From positions 1 to 64,000 of the forward strand of contig SXUI01000057.1 of NCBI GenBank assembly GCA_005790605.1: 64,000 nucleotides of DNA, in the 5' to 3' direction. This document shows, piece after piece, positions 7,206-16,447 of the stretch; the first letter of the stretch is position 1; each line of letters opens with the position of its first letter. Position numbers and translations under genes: made by a program. The DNA is from Planctomycetia bacterium (GTDB taxonomy: Bacteria > Planctomycetota > Phycisphaerae > Phycisphaerales > SM1A02). The notes beneath the pieces were generated by a model. That model was not told the DNA's origin and searched no databases. It saw only the letters and a program-made list of their open reading frames with translations.

Positions 7206-9042
7206 GCAGGCGCCTCGCGCGAAGCCAGAGTTCGAGGATCAGCATCGGCCAGAGTCGATAAATCGAGAAGTGATTCGGGTCGCGTTGCTCAAGGACAAAT
7301 CGACTGAGGGCATCGCCGTCGAGATGGTTGCGCAGCGCCGCATCGCGGCCAAGTGAATCCTCGGCGAGTTTCAATAGCTCAGACTGCGACCAGCAGTCTG
7401 ACGGAAGTCCAAACCCCATCTTGCGCCGCTCCATCCACTCGCGTGGGAGATACTCTGCCGCGAGTTCTTTCAAAATGCGCTTTGTTCCAGTTGGCGGCTC
7501 CCAGAGCAATGCGTCGGGAAGAGTCGCCGCGAAAGATCCAAGCTCATGATCCAACAGTGGGCATCGCACCTCAAGCGAGCACTGCATGCTCATGCGATCA
7601 ACCTTTGGCAACACGGCGCCGGGCATATAGGTGTAGGCATCGAGTGCGCGCATTCGCTGCATCGGCGTGCGTGATTCATCACTCAAGAGTTCGCGCCAAT
7701 CCTGAAGGTGTCGCGCGGCCGTTGCAGGGAGAGGCGTGCCGAGCAACTCTTCGACGCGTTCAGGCTGGAACATCAGCCAGCGCGGCCCGAGGTAACGATC
7801 CGCGACCGTTGTCACGCGATCTCCCTTGGCGAGCAGCTTCAGTCGAGTGAGATACCCAACCCCATCAGCCGCAGTCTCATTGAGTGTGTCTTTGTAGCGG
7901 CCGTAGCCGCCGAACAGTTCATCGCCCCCATCGCCACTCAGCGCAACCGTGACGAACTGCCGCGTAAACCGCGACAACAGGAGCGTGGGCAGGCATGATG
8001 AGTCGCCATTTGGCTCATCGAGCCTCGCGGCGATGTCAGGCAACATCCGCATCGCGTCAGGCGTCAACACATCATCGCGGTGGTTCGTTCCGAGCATGCG
8101 CGCCGTATCGCGAGCAAACAAGTGCTCGGTCGCATTCGGATCGTCAAAGCCCATGGAAAAGGTGTCAACTTTTTTCCCGAAGTCCTTCGCCATGATGGCA
8201 ACCACGAGTGAACTGTCGACACCGCCCGACAGAAACGCGCCGAGCGGAACATCACTTTCAAGCCGCTTCTCAACCGCGCGACGAACCAATCGACGAAGTT
8301 CATCCTTTACCTCCGTTGGCGTGCGCTTCGTTTCCCCACTGCGCTTGGGGGAGAAAGAGTAGAAGCGCTCAGTCTTGCGCTGCCCTGATGCAAGATTGAT
8401 CGACATCGCGTGGCCAGGCGGAAGTTTGCTGAGACCTTCGTAGATACCGAGTTCAACCGGCATGTACTGGACCAAGAGATACGCCGCGATTGCGTCGCGC
8501 GAGACTTTCCGATTGAGAAACGGCAGCTGTTCGAGTGCGCGAAGTTCACTCGCGAAAGCCACGAATCCTCCGCCCTCGGCGATGAACAGCGGCTTCTTTC
8601 CGAAGGGATCGCGTGCGAGCACAAGGGTTCGGGCGCGCTCGTTCCATGCGGCAAAGGAGAACATCCCGTCAAGGTCCTTGCACTGCACAAGCTTGGGATC
8701 TTCAAACATGTGCACGAGCACTTCGGTGTCGCTGTTGGAACGAAACGCGTGCCCCTTCGCTTCTAACTTCGCTCTCAGATCATGGTGGTTGTAGATCTCG
8801 CCATTGAACACAACCTGCACAGAGCCGTCTTCGTTCGCCATCGGTTGTCGACCATGCGCGCGGAGATCGATGATCGAGAGCCGCCGATGCGCAAGCGCGA
8901 CGCGTCCATCTTCCGACACCCAAGTCGCGCCGTCATCCGGACCTCGATGCGTCATGCTGTCACGCATCCGAGTGGCGAGCCGCGAGATCTCTTCTCGGCC
9001 GAGGCCAAGACCGATGTCAAGAAGTCCAGCGATGCCACACAT
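7201..9042 (-). CDS. asnB: Glutamine-hydrolysing asparagine synthase-type amidotransferase
   Basis: This 613-residue enzyme has both halves of the AsnB family. The N-terminal class II glutaminase begins with the nucleophile Cys2 (MCGIAG) and carries THRGPDD, RRLSIIDL and NGEIYN. The synthetase half has the ATP PP-loop SGGVDSS at 272-278 and SGDGGDELFGGY near 369-380. It transfers glutamine-derived ammonia to a carboxylate activated by ATP. The substrate may be aspartate, but homologues beside glycosyltransferases often amidate sugars or surface polymers, and here glycosyltransferase, methyltransferase and Wzt-like genes follow. It lies 40 nt downstream of a small membrane-protein gene on the same strand. 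Its stop codon falls within a repeat palindrome. Confidence 0.92.
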   Translation of the reverse strand: MCGIAGLLDIGLGLGREEISRLATRMRDSMTHRGPDDGATWVSEDGRVALAHRRLSIIDLRAHGRQPMANEDGSVQVVFNGEIYNHHDLRAKLEAKGHAFRSNSDTEVLVHMFEDPKLVQCKDLDGMFSFAAWNERARTLVLARDPFGKKPLFIAEGGGFVAFASELRALEQLPFLNRKVSRDAIAAYLLVQYMPVELGIYEGLSKLPPGHAMSINLASGQRKTERFYSFSPKRSGETKRTPTEVKDELRRLVRRAVEKRLESDVPLGAFLSGGVDSSLVVAIMAKDFGKKVDTFSMGFDDPNATEHLFARDTARMLGTNHRDDVLTPDAMRMLPDIAARLDEPNGDSSCLPTLLLSRFTRQFVTVALSGDGGDELFGGYGRYKDTLNETAADGVGYLTRLKLLAKGDRVTTVADRYLGPRWLMFQPERVEELLGTPLPATAARHLQDWRELLSDESRTPMQRMRALDAYTYMPGAVLPKVDRMSMQCSLEVRCPLLDHELGSFAATLPDALLWEPPTGTKRILKELAAEYLPREWMERRKMGFGLPSDCWSQSELLKLAEDSLGRDAALRNHLDGDALSRFVLEQRDPNHFSIYRLWPMLILELWLRARRLP

Positions 9043-9082
9043 GCGTGTGGCAGAGTACGAAATCCTGCGGCTTACGCACTGC

Positions 9083-9439
9083 TCACGCCTTCGGTCGCCG
9101 CGCCCAAATCGCGGCTACCGCGAGTACCCAACTTGGGAACATCCCAACCATTGGGATGGCCTCAAGCACCGTTGCGAACAAGAGCTCGACGCGAAACCCA
9201 AGAATTGCGAAAAGCACGAGTCCGACGCAGACATCAAAGACGACGACACCAATCTCGCCGAATGGGATTCCAATGGTGTCCGCAATTGCCGCAACTCCGA
9301 GTGCGAGGGAGAGGCGCACCATCGAGAGGCCGACGATCTTCGCGACGGGCGGCGGAGGTGAAGGGACTGCGCCGGAAGGGCGTAGCGCTGGCGCAGCGCG
9401 TTCGAGCGACTTGTCTTGGTCACGATTCAATTCTGACAT
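9083..9439 (-). CDS. Small membrane protein of unknown function
   Basis: The start is set at 9439 by a strong GGAGG (complement at 9444-9448) five nt upstream. The longer open frame reaches into the divergent methyltransferase and is discarded. The 118-residue product has a charged, proline-rich N-terminal tail (residues 1-32, ending PSPPPP). Two to three hydrophobic segments follow, the clearest near 36-55 and 60-100, and a basic end (WARRPKA). I do not recognise a family. It sits 40 nt before asnB on the same strand, so the pair is probably one transcript and the protein may belong to the polysaccharide cluster. Confidence 0.7.
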   Translation of the reverse strand: MSELNRDQDKSLERAAPALRPSGAVPSPPPPVAKIVGLSMVRLSLALGVAAIADTIGIPFGEIGVVVFDVCVGLVLFAILGFRVELLFATVLEAIPMVGMFPSWVLAVAAIWARRPKA

Positions 9440-9569
9440 CTTGCCTCCAAGAGATCGTCCGATGGACCAAGGTCGCGCGAACTCAACCCGATCGCATGAC
9501 CCGAACCTCCGCAGCATATCGTGCGCTGGGTTGTGGCGCGCAACACAGCAGACCGTTACCCTGCTCCAG

Positions 9570-10745
9570 ATGTCGAGTCCATCAAGTTTGCAAGATCCAT
9601 CGGAAAGCAAAGGGCTTGATGAGTCGCTCCGATTTGGCTTCGGCCGAAACTGGTCAGACTTCATCGAACAGCACTTTTCCGAGGCGCGCGTCGAATCGAG
9701 TCGCGAGCATCTCCTCAAGGCACTCCGGCGCAAATCACTCGACGGGCTGTCGTTTCTCGACATCGGGTGTGGCAGCGGATTGCATTCGCTCGCAGCGTTG
9801 CGCTCTGGCGCAACGAGCGTGATGAGTTTCGACTACGACGAAAATGCCGTCGAGACGACCAAAAAGGTCAAGGAAATGGCCAGCGGAAACGATGCGCGAT
9901 GGACCGTCGAGCAAGGATCGGTGCTCGATGCTTCGCGCATGCAGCACTTACCGAAGTTCGACATCGTCTATTCCTGGGGCGTGCTTCATCACACCGGTGA
10001 ACTCTGGACCGCGATGGATAACGCCATCATCCCGCGCAAGCCCGACAGCGTTGTCTACTTGGCGCTCTACTCGAGCGATCAGTATGTCGAGCCCCCAACC
10101 GGTGAATGGGTCAAGATCAAGCGCGCGTACAACGAGCGTGGATACTTCGGCAAACGCATGATGGAATGGAGACATGCCTATGGCCTCTTTCGCAGCGGGT
10201 TGCGCTGCAAAGAATGGCCGTGGGAGGTCATACGAAAGTACAACACACGCGGGATGGACTTTTGGACAGACATCAAGGATTGGCTCGGAGGCTGGCCGAT
10301 TGAGTTCGCGTCCTATGCAGAGGTTGAAGCGTGGGGTAAGCGCCATGGTCTCACGATCGTGAACGCGATCGTCGGCGAGGGCTGCACCGAGTACATGCTC
10401 GCCGACCCAAAGCACAACACACAATGGGCCGACGAAGAGACGCGACGACTCGCCTCACGCAAGCCGCTGCCAACACCTTTCATCAAGCGCGATGGACTCT
10501 CTTGGACCGCGCAACTACCTGATCTCGTCGGGCAATGCGATCAATGTCTTGCGCCGCGAGGTTCTCGCATGATGCTCTACGACGGCGACCGCCCGATTGG
10601 TCTCACCCACTTCATGCATGCACACATCGTGCAGTACGGAAATGGTCGGTTCGCGCATTGGCAGGACTATGTGCTGTTTTCCACCACAGACGGCAGCGAT
10701 CCAAACACCGATGCCTCGCGTTACTCGTACATCGCCGAGTACTAG
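9570..10745 (+). CDS. SAM-dependent class I methyltransferase
   Basis: From ATG 9570 the product is 391 residues. Motif I, LDIGCGSGLHSL, lies at 63-74, followed by FDYDENAVE (acidic residue for the ribose) and DIVYSWGVLHHTGE, the motif IV region typical of the Methyltransf_11/25 fold. The second half (about 190-390) is not a standard methyltransferase part and may recognise the acceptor. It is followed after 14 nt by a Wzt-like ABC ATPase, so the two are likely co-transcribed. Wzt systems often pair with methyltransferases that cap O-polysaccharide chains, so a chain-terminating methylation is possible but inferred from context only. Confidence 0.82.
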   Translation: MSSPSSLQDPSESKGLDESLRFGFGRNWSDFIEQHFSEARVESSREHLLKALRRKSLDGLSFLDIGCGSGLHSLAALRSGATSVMSFDYDENAVETTKKVKEMASGNDARWTVEQGSVLDASRMQHLPKFDIVYSWGVLHHTGELWTAMDNAIIPRKPDSVVYLALYSSDQYVEPPTGEWVKIKRAYNERGYFGKRMMEWRHAYGLFRSGLRCKEWPWEVIRKYNTRGMDFWTDIKDWLGGWPIEFASYAEVEAWGKRHGLTIVNAIVGEGCTEYMLADPKHNTQWADEETRRLASRKPLPTPFIKRDGLSWTAQLPDLVGQCDQCLAPRGSRMMLYDGDRPIGLTHFMHAHIVQYGNGRFAHWQDYVLFSTTDGSDPNTDASRYSYIAEY

Positions 10746-10759
10746 CACCGCAACAAGCC

Positions 10760-12022
10760 ATGCAAGACGAGCGACCAGCCCTAAAGATCACTGAAGTCTC
10801 GAAGCAGTTCGAGATCTATGCCTCGCCTGCGCAGATGCTGCTTGAACTCGTTGGATTCGGGACGCGGCATGAGAAGTTTGCGGCGCTCACGGACATCAGC
10901 CTCGACATAGGGCGAGGCGAAGTGGTTGGCGTCATCGGTCGAAACGGCGCCGGCAAGTCCACGCTGTTGAAAGTCATTGCGGGCACGCTTGCCGCCGACA
11001 AAGGGCGCGTGGAAGTCGACGGCCGCATCTCTGCGATCCTTGAACTTGGTACCGGATTTCATCCGGATTACACCGGTCGAGAAAACATCATCATGGGGGG
11101 GCTCTGCTTAGGAATGTCCCGCGAGGAGATCCTCGCGAAACAAGAAGAGGTTGTCGCGTTCAGCGAACTTGGCGAGTTTATCGATCGACCGTTTCGCACT
11201 TACTCGAGCGGCATGCAGGCGCGTCTCTGCTTTTCCACCGCACTCGCGTGCGAGCCAACGATCCTGATCATCGACGAGGCGCTCGCGGTTGGCGATGTGC
11301 GGTTCCAACGCAAGTGCTTCGCGCACTTCGAAGCACTGCGCGCACGCGGCACCACCATTCTCCTTGTCTCCCACGAGATGAACGCGGTTGCGCAGTTCTG
11401 TGACCGCGCGGTCTGGCTTGAGCGCGGGCGAATAGTTGCGATGGGCAGCGCGAAGGAAGTCTCCGAAAGCTACCTCCGCGCGATGCTCACTGATACAGCC
11501 GCTGCAGCAGCGCAAGCCCCAAACGCGCCTACCGCATCGGCGACTCTTGGCGGCGACATTGCTCCAGAGATGCGATATGGCTCCGGTGCGGCATGCATCG
11601 AGCATGTCGAGGTTGTCGATGGCGCAGGTCATGCCGCGCAAGTTCTCCAGCCTCGTTGTAGTTACGCGATTCGCGCACGCATTCGCGCGGTGCAACCGCT
11701 TGAAGACTTGCATGCTGGGTTCTCCATTCGAACCGTCCGCGGAGTCGAAGTGTTCTCCATCAACCCTCGCCCGCAACAGGTCGCGCCTGTCCCACTCGCG
11801 CCAGGGGAATCGGTCGTTGCTGAAGTTGCGCTCACGAACCACCTCGCACCCGGCGACTATTTCCTCACCGTTGGCGCATGGGGACTCCACGCCGATGCGC
11901 ACCATGATCGCCGAGTGGATGTCCTGCAGATTCGCGTGACGGGTGACATCGGTGCATTGCCGCAGTCGCTCGTGGATCTCGACGCGAAGTACAGCTTTCA
12001 TGCAATCGAACGAGATGCGTAA
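10760..12022 (+). CDS. Wzt-like polysaccharide-export ABC ATPase
   Basis: The 420-residue product starts at ATG 10760. It has Walker A GRNGAGKST at 61-69, the ABC signature YSSGMQ near 148, Walker B ILIIDEAL near 168-175 and the switch His in SHEMNAV. LELGTGFHPDYTGRENI is characteristic of the polysaccharide and teichoic-acid exporters (Wzt, TagH). Residues about 265-415 form a separate beta-rich domain resembling the Wzt carbohydrate-binding domain that reads the chain-terminal cap. It would energise export of a finished glycan through a Wzm permease. No permease gene is present nearby, which is unusual because wzm normally adjoins wzt. The next gene is convergent and 14 nt away. Confidence 0.88.
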   Translation: MQDERPALKITEVSKQFEIYASPAQMLLELVGFGTRHEKFAALTDISLDIGRGEVVGVIGRNGAGKSTLLKVIAGTLAADKGRVEVDGRISAILELGTGFHPDYTGRENIIMGGLCLGMSREEILAKQEEVVAFSELGEFIDRPFRTYSSGMQARLCFSTALACEPTILIIDEALAVGDVRFQRKCFAHFEALRARGTTILLVSHEMNAVAQFCDRAVWLERGRIVAMGSAKEVSESYLRAMLTDTAAAAAQAPNAPTASATLGGDIAPEMRYGSGAACIEHVEVVDGAGHAAQVLQPRCSYAIRARIRAVQPLEDLHAGFSIRTVRGVEVFSINPRPQQVAPVPLAPGESVVAEVALTNHLAPGDYFLTVGAWGLHADAHHDRRVDVLQIRVTGDIGALPQSLVDLDAKYSFHAIERDA

Positions 12023-12036
12023 CGTACCCTCTCGGC

Positions 12037-14760
12037 CTAGGGCGCTCGATAGAGAGCATCCGTCTCCACGACCATCCGTTGCAGATCGAAGCGCTGCCTC
12101 GCGAATGCGCGTGCCGCGGCAGAGAAGCTTTGGCGCAATGCGCTATCAAGAAAAAGTCGCGCGAGACTTGAGGCCATTCCATCTACATCCTCGCCGTCAT
12201 GGAGAAAACCCGTCTCTCGATCAAGGAATGTCTCGCGTGCCCCACCCGCGTCGCTCGAAACAACTGGGCAACCGAGGTACTGCGCTTCGATAAGCACATT
12301 GGGAAATCCCTCAACCCTCGAACAAAGGAGTGTCGCGTCTGCTGCGGCGTAGATCGTTGAGACATCGCTTCTTCGGCCGAGCAGTGTGAATGACTCGCGG
12401 ATGTCCTGCGTGGCTTCTTCCATGACTTCACGCATCGGTCCATCCCCAGTGATGACGATTCGCGCGTTAGGAACCCTGTCAAGCAGACGCCGAGCGATCT
12501 CGATGAAATGCAACGGGCGCTTTTCTTCAGCGAGCCGAAACGCACCCACGAGGAGTGGACGGCCAACCGCGTTGAGTTCCGCGCGTAGGTTTGCAACGCA
12601 CTCAGCGTCCGTGTCTGTGAACTGCGCTGGATCAATGCCATTGTTTACCACCTTGATGCGCGATGCATCCATGCCAATCCAACGGGCATAGTCTCGCGCG
12701 CCATTGTGGGAGTTCGCGACGAAACGCACGCGAGGACTCCCAGCGAGTGCCTGATACCACGAATGCATCCACGGTCCGTACCACGCCGGAAAGTTGGGAG
12801 GCGAAACAGAACGGAGCGAGAACACAACGCGTTCAACCCCGAGCGCGAGCGCCGCGACGCCAGCAAGAATATTGCTGTGGTCAAGCCAGGTGTGAACGAC
12901 ATCCGCTCGCGCGGAGAGGATCGCGCTGACAAATGCGATTGGTTCTGGTCCGAGTTCAGGCGGAATCGAACACATGCGCGCGCGTAACGCGCGATCCGTT
13001 CGAAGCCTTTCGACCGCGTTGGCTGATGCAGGGTCGGCGAGCGCGCGGACATCCACACCTGCTGCTTGCAGTAATGGACAGAAAAAAGCGCCAGACCCAA
13101 CGGCCGGGTGGAAGGTCACGATCGTGTGCCTTGCGAGCCCGCGGGCGTGGGATGCGGCGGCATATGTCGAGAGCTGTCGCTCGGCTCCTCCTGGAGTCAA
13201 GCAACCGATGACATGCACAACTCGGGGCACAGAGGACACGGCGCAGCGGGCAGGAGGATCCCGCGATTCAATGCAATCGAGCGCTTCCATCGCAGGTCGG
13301 ACGATCCGCAAGAGATTGCTCGCATGACTCGCTCTCGAGTAACACGAGAGCGACCGAAGCACCATCGTCTCAAGCGCGAAGTTGCGAGCGACAAATTTCT
13401 GGGCTCGCGCAGAGAGACAATCGCGTAGAGCACGATCACGAAGGAGCTGCACGGTGCGCCTCGCTAGACCCTCCGCGTCTCCGATGGGAAGCAGGTATCC
13501 CGTCACCTCATGCAGCACCGCGTCGACTGTCCCACCTCCCATCGTCGCCACCACAGGACATCCCAACGCTTGCGCCTCAAGTAATGCGTTCGGCGTTCCC
13601 TCTTTCCGTGAAGTGTGCATCACAACATCTGCAAGTGTCATCAGCGCCGCGACATCCTCGCGTCGTCCGAGCAAACGAAATCGAGTCGCGTCGAGATCGC
13701 GCGAATGGCGCTCGACCTCCTCTCGCATCGGACCATCTCCCGCGAGCAACACACACGCCTGCGGCTCCTTCTCAAGGACAAGCCTTGCGGCCTTGACGAA
13801 GTCCAGTGGCTCTTTTTCTTCCGAAAGCCGAAAGACTCCCAACACGACCTGCTTCCCGACAAGCTGTAGCGAACGACGAAGCTGCTCCAACTCTTCTGGG
13901 CTCGTCACTTCCATCACATTTCGGTCTATTCCATTCGGAATGACAGCGAAACGCGATGGCGCAATCCCAATCCATCTTGCGTAATCCTCCGCGCCGATGC
14001 GCGAGTTCGCGATGAATTGCACTCGCGTTGTTCGCGCAAGCCTCTGGTACCACGCGAGGAGGTATGGCGAATAGATGTTCGGAAAATTCGTTGGATTGAC
14101 ATTGCGAATCGAGAGCACCAAGCTTGGTACCCCTGCGATCAATGCTGCGATGCCGCTCCAAATGTTGGCGTGATCAAGCCATGCATGCACAACATCGGGC
14201 TGCAGCCGTCGGAACTCGCAAGCAAGTTCCGTGACATATGCGCGATAGGACGGATCGACTGCGGCAAGCCGCCGCTGGAAGTCAGCGTCATTCCGAACGC
14301 CTTCGCGTGTTTGTTCGTCACAGGTCTCACCCGCGACCTCGACGGTCACACCTCCGGATTGCGCGAGCGGGAGATAATGCGCCGCATTCCCCGTGAGCGG
14401 ATTCGTGAGCAACACGCGCGCGTCGATTCCGCCCAGACGCAGCGACTCGCGCGCGAGGTACACCAGCTGGCGCTCCGCGCCTCCGGGGCCAAGACTCCCG
14501 ATGACATGCACAACCCTCGGCCTGGCGCGAACAGGTGTCGCGAGAGGTTGAATCGCCAGCAGCTCTTCTGCGAAAACTTCTTCGCCATGCCGCGCGTCAT
14601 TTCGTACCGATGCAATCTCCACCCGCGGCGTAAACTTCACGGTTCCGCGGAGGAAGCGCAGTCGGTCGAGTTCGCTTGTGTAACAACCCATAGCAAGCAG
14701 AGTGGAGGCATGCTCAGCCAAACGAGTCGGACGCGCAGGCATCCTAATCGACGAACGCAT
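12037..14760 (-). CDS. Tandem double GT4 glycosyltransferase fusion
   Basis: The frame is open from 14916, but upstream it overlaps the kinase/receiver gene, so I start at ATG 14760 (907 residues). Two complete GT-B, family-4-like units lie head to tail with near-identical landmarks. PRVVHVIGSLGPGGAERQ near 80 and PRVVHVIGCLTPGGAERQ near 511 are donor-side glycine loops. DVVHAWLDHANI and DVVHTWLDHSNI, AEDYARWIG and ARDYARWIG, and the C-terminal ExxG motifs KEGTPNALLEAQALG and VEGFPNVLIEAQYLG also pair. This is an internal duplication of about 430 residues. Each unit should transfer a sugar from a nucleotide donor, so one polypeptide may add two consecutive residues to a surface glycan. It has no signal peptide and is likely cytosolic or membrane-peripheral. 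Confidence 0.88.
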   Translation of the reverse strand: MRSSIRMPARPTRLAEHASTLLAMGCYTSELDRLRFLRGTVKFTPRVEIASVRNDARHGEEVFAEELLAIQPLATPVRARPRVVHVIGSLGPGGAERQLVYLARESLRLGGIDARVLLTNPLTGNAAHYLPLAQSGGVTVEVAGETCDEQTREGVRNDADFQRRLAAVDPSYRAYVTELACEFRRLQPDVVHAWLDHANIWSGIAALIAGVPSLVLSIRNVNPTNFPNIYSPYLLAWYQRLARTTRVQFIANSRIGAEDYARWIGIAPSRFAVIPNGIDRNVMEVTSPEELEQLRRSLQLVGKQVVLGVFRLSEEKEPLDFVKAARLVLEKEPQACVLLAGDGPMREEVERHSRDLDATRFRLLGRREDVAALMTLADVVMHTSRKEGTPNALLEAQALGCPVVATMGGGTVDAVLHEVTGYLLPIGDAEGLARRTVQLLRDRALRDCLSARAQKFVARNFALETMVLRSLSCYSRASHASNLLRIVRPAMEALDCIESRDPPARCAVSSVPRVVHVIGCLTPGGAERQLSTYAAASHARGLARHTIVTFHPAVGSGAFFCPLLQAAGVDVRALADPASANAVERLRTDRALRARMCSIPPELGPEPIAFVSAILSARADVVHTWLDHSNILAGVAALALGVERVVFSLRSVSPPNFPAWYGPWMHSWYQALAGSPRVRFVANSHNGARDYARWIGMDASRIKVVNNGIDPAQFTDTDAECVANLRAELNAVGRPLLVGAFRLAEEKRPLHFIEIARRLLDRVPNARIVITGDGPMREVMEEATQDIRESFTLLGRRSDVSTIYAAADATLLCSRVEGFPNVLIEAQYLGCPVVSSDAGGARETFLDRETGFLHDGEDVDGMASSLARLFLDSALRQSFSAAARAFARQRFDLQRMVVETDALYRAP

Positions 14761-14791
14761 GCAATCGAACACGAAGGTTCGCTCTGTGCGG

Positions 14792-15879
14792 TCAAGATGT
14801 CGAAGCAGCGTCGGCGACAACTCGCGCGATGACCCGCTGGAGTTCTGACGGATCAACAGGCTTTGTAAGATGCGCGACAAAGCCCACTTGCATACTTCGA
14901 GCGCGAGAAGGTTCATCAGCGAGTGCGCTCAGTGCAACCATTGGGCCTCGGTATCCGCACTTTCGCAATGCCTCAGCGGTCTGATGCCCGCTCATGCCAG
15001 GCATCTGCAGGTCAAGAAGGACGCAATCGACCTGAAGACCGCAGTGCACGGCGTCAAGGAGGTCGCTCCCAGAGATGAACGCCGACACTGTGGCGCCTGT
15101 GCCGCGTAACAGATGACCCGTGATCTCGCGAGCCTCGGCATAGTCGTCCGCGAACGCAATTCGGAGCCCCGCGAGAGGAGTTGCAGAGAGATCAGTCCCA
15201 CCTCGTCTCTCCGTTACTGCTTCAACTTCCTGTACCGGAGCAGACTGATCGGTTTCAACCCAAGGCGGCGCGGGAATTCGAACTGAAAAGACAGATCCCT
15301 TCCCGAGCTCACTCGTCAATTGAATTGTTCCGCCAAGTGCCTCCACAATTGTCTTCACGACCGTGAGTCCGAACCCAGTACCGGAACGAGGCGCGCCTTC
15401 TGATCGTTTCTCCCGATAGAATGGCGCGAACACTTTCGCTCGGCCCTCAGGTGAAATCCCGATTTCTGTGTCCGACGCCGAGATTTCAATCTCTCGCGCG
15501 GACGAAGAAGCGTCACCGGACAATGCAGAAAACGACGCACGAGGCCGTAGACAACGAGGGCGTTAAAAAGGTCAGCAAGGCCAAGCGACCCAGAGACAAG
15601 CAGCGACCGCGCGTCAAGCGTTTCCAGCGGAACTCCATCCTGCAACAGGATCAGCGCATCTGCGATACCTGCCCCAATGAGGAGTCCGGGCCACGCTGCG
15701 ATGCCTCGAGCGAGAAACCAGCCGATCCCGATTCCTGCGAGCGGATGAAAGATGTTCGATCCACCTTCGGGACCGAGCACTGTCATTCCGACGAACTGCA
15801 CGGTCACAATGAGCGCGGCGAGGAGTGCGCACTCCATGGCTGACTGTCGCAATGTGGCCGGAGGCTCGTGCACACTCAC
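14792..15879 (-). pseudogene. Wrecked MASE1 histidine kinase-response regulator
   Basis: Two frames on the minus strand make up one gene remnant. From a GTG at 15879, about 110 codons encode the beginning of a MASE1-like membrane sensor (HPLAGIGIGWFLARGIAAWPG). The sense then jumps frame near 15520-15560 straight into the last third of a histidine-kinase ATPase domain. There DTEIGISPE stands where DTGxGIxPE is expected, followed by GTGFGLTVVK. A receiver domain follows with DD, the phospho-Asp in LLDLQMPGMSG, and Lys in TKPVD. The rest of the sensor, the His phosphorylation helices and the ATPase N-box are absent. The piece from 15523 could still be translated as a 243-residue receiver protein, but it cannot be a working kinase. 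Confidence 0.7.
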
Positions 15880-15894
15880 GTGCCTCAGTCTACA

Positions 15895-16182
15895 TCACGC
15901 TTCATGAGAACGCGATTCTTTCCTCGCTCCAAAGTACTTTTCGCTTCGGTATCGCAGCCAGATTCGCAGTGCTTGTGGAACCTGCTCTCGCTGTATCGGG
16001 GTAAGTGTCTCGTAAAGTTCCATCGCCTTCATGCGCTCTCCTCGACAGGCCGCGTTGTTGTGCGCGTCCCATAGAACCCGAGCGGCTCGAATTCGGCGGC
16101 ACACTTCTTTGACGAGCAGCGCTCCAGTCAAGGACTCCGTCGATTTCGTGTTCAACTTCTTCTTCGCGGGCACGCGCTGCAT
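15895..16182 (-). CDS. Small basic protein of unknown function
   Basis: The product is 95 residues from ATG 16182. The N-terminal stretch is Lys-rich (RVPAKKKLNTKS). The C-terminal part looks helical: MKAMELYETLTPIQREQVPQ, then LRIWLRYRSEKYF. It has no family I recognise. The choice of this frame rests on its protein-like composition and on the clean divergent arrangement with the VF530-type gene starting 22 nt away. A longer frame in another register covers the same DNA and looks like a shadow. Confidence 0.5.
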   Translation of the reverse strand: MQRVPAKKKLNTKSTESLTGALLVKEVCRRIRAARVLWDAHNNAACRGERMKAMELYETLTPIQREQVPQALRIWLRYRSEKYFGARKESRSHEA

Positions 16183-16204
16183 TAGACTCGCTCTCGCGAC
16201 GACT

Positions 16205-16447
16205 ATGGAACACAATCCGCGCGACCCACTTCACGGGCTTACGCTCGAAGCCATCCTCACGACGCTCGTCGAGCGACATGGATGGGAGGCACTTGGCGCT
16301 CGCATCAACATTCGATGCTTCACATCGAATCCGAGCATCAAGTCAAGCCTCACATTTCTCCGCAAGACCCCTTGGGCGCGTCAAAAAGTCGAAGCGTGGT
16401 ATCTCTACGATCGGCGAAACAACCGCCGCTCGCCCGAGGGGGACTAG
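16205..16447 (+). CDS. VF530-type (DUF2132) DNA-binding protein
   Basis: This 80-residue protein matches the VF530 family almost end to end: DPLHGLTLEAILTTLVERHG, INIRCFTSNPSIKSSLTFL, RKTPWARQKVEAWYL. These are the conserved segments of this small helical fold, known mainly from a structural-genomics model with suggested DNA binding. It is cytoplasmic and the physiological role is unknown. The start at ATG 16205 is fixed by family length. Longer frames upstream overlap the divergent neighbour. Its end touches the convergent DUF4139 gene, with the two stop regions overlapping by 4 nt at 16444-16447. Confidence 0.9.
   Translation: MEHNPRDPLHGLTLEAILTTLVERHGWEALGARINIRCFTSNPSIKSSLTFLRKTPWARQKVEAWYLYDRRNNRRSPEGD

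Noticed and set aside
9083-9763. A longer (226-residue) version of the small membrane protein
   Set aside because: The upstream part overlaps the divergent methyltransferase and looks non-coding; the strong GGAGG at 9444-9448 fixes the start at 9439.
12037-14916. A longer start for the tandem glycosyltransferase at 14916
   Set aside because: It would overlap the receiver coding end (14792) by over 100 nt; ATG 14760 lies in the gap and leaves all motifs intact.
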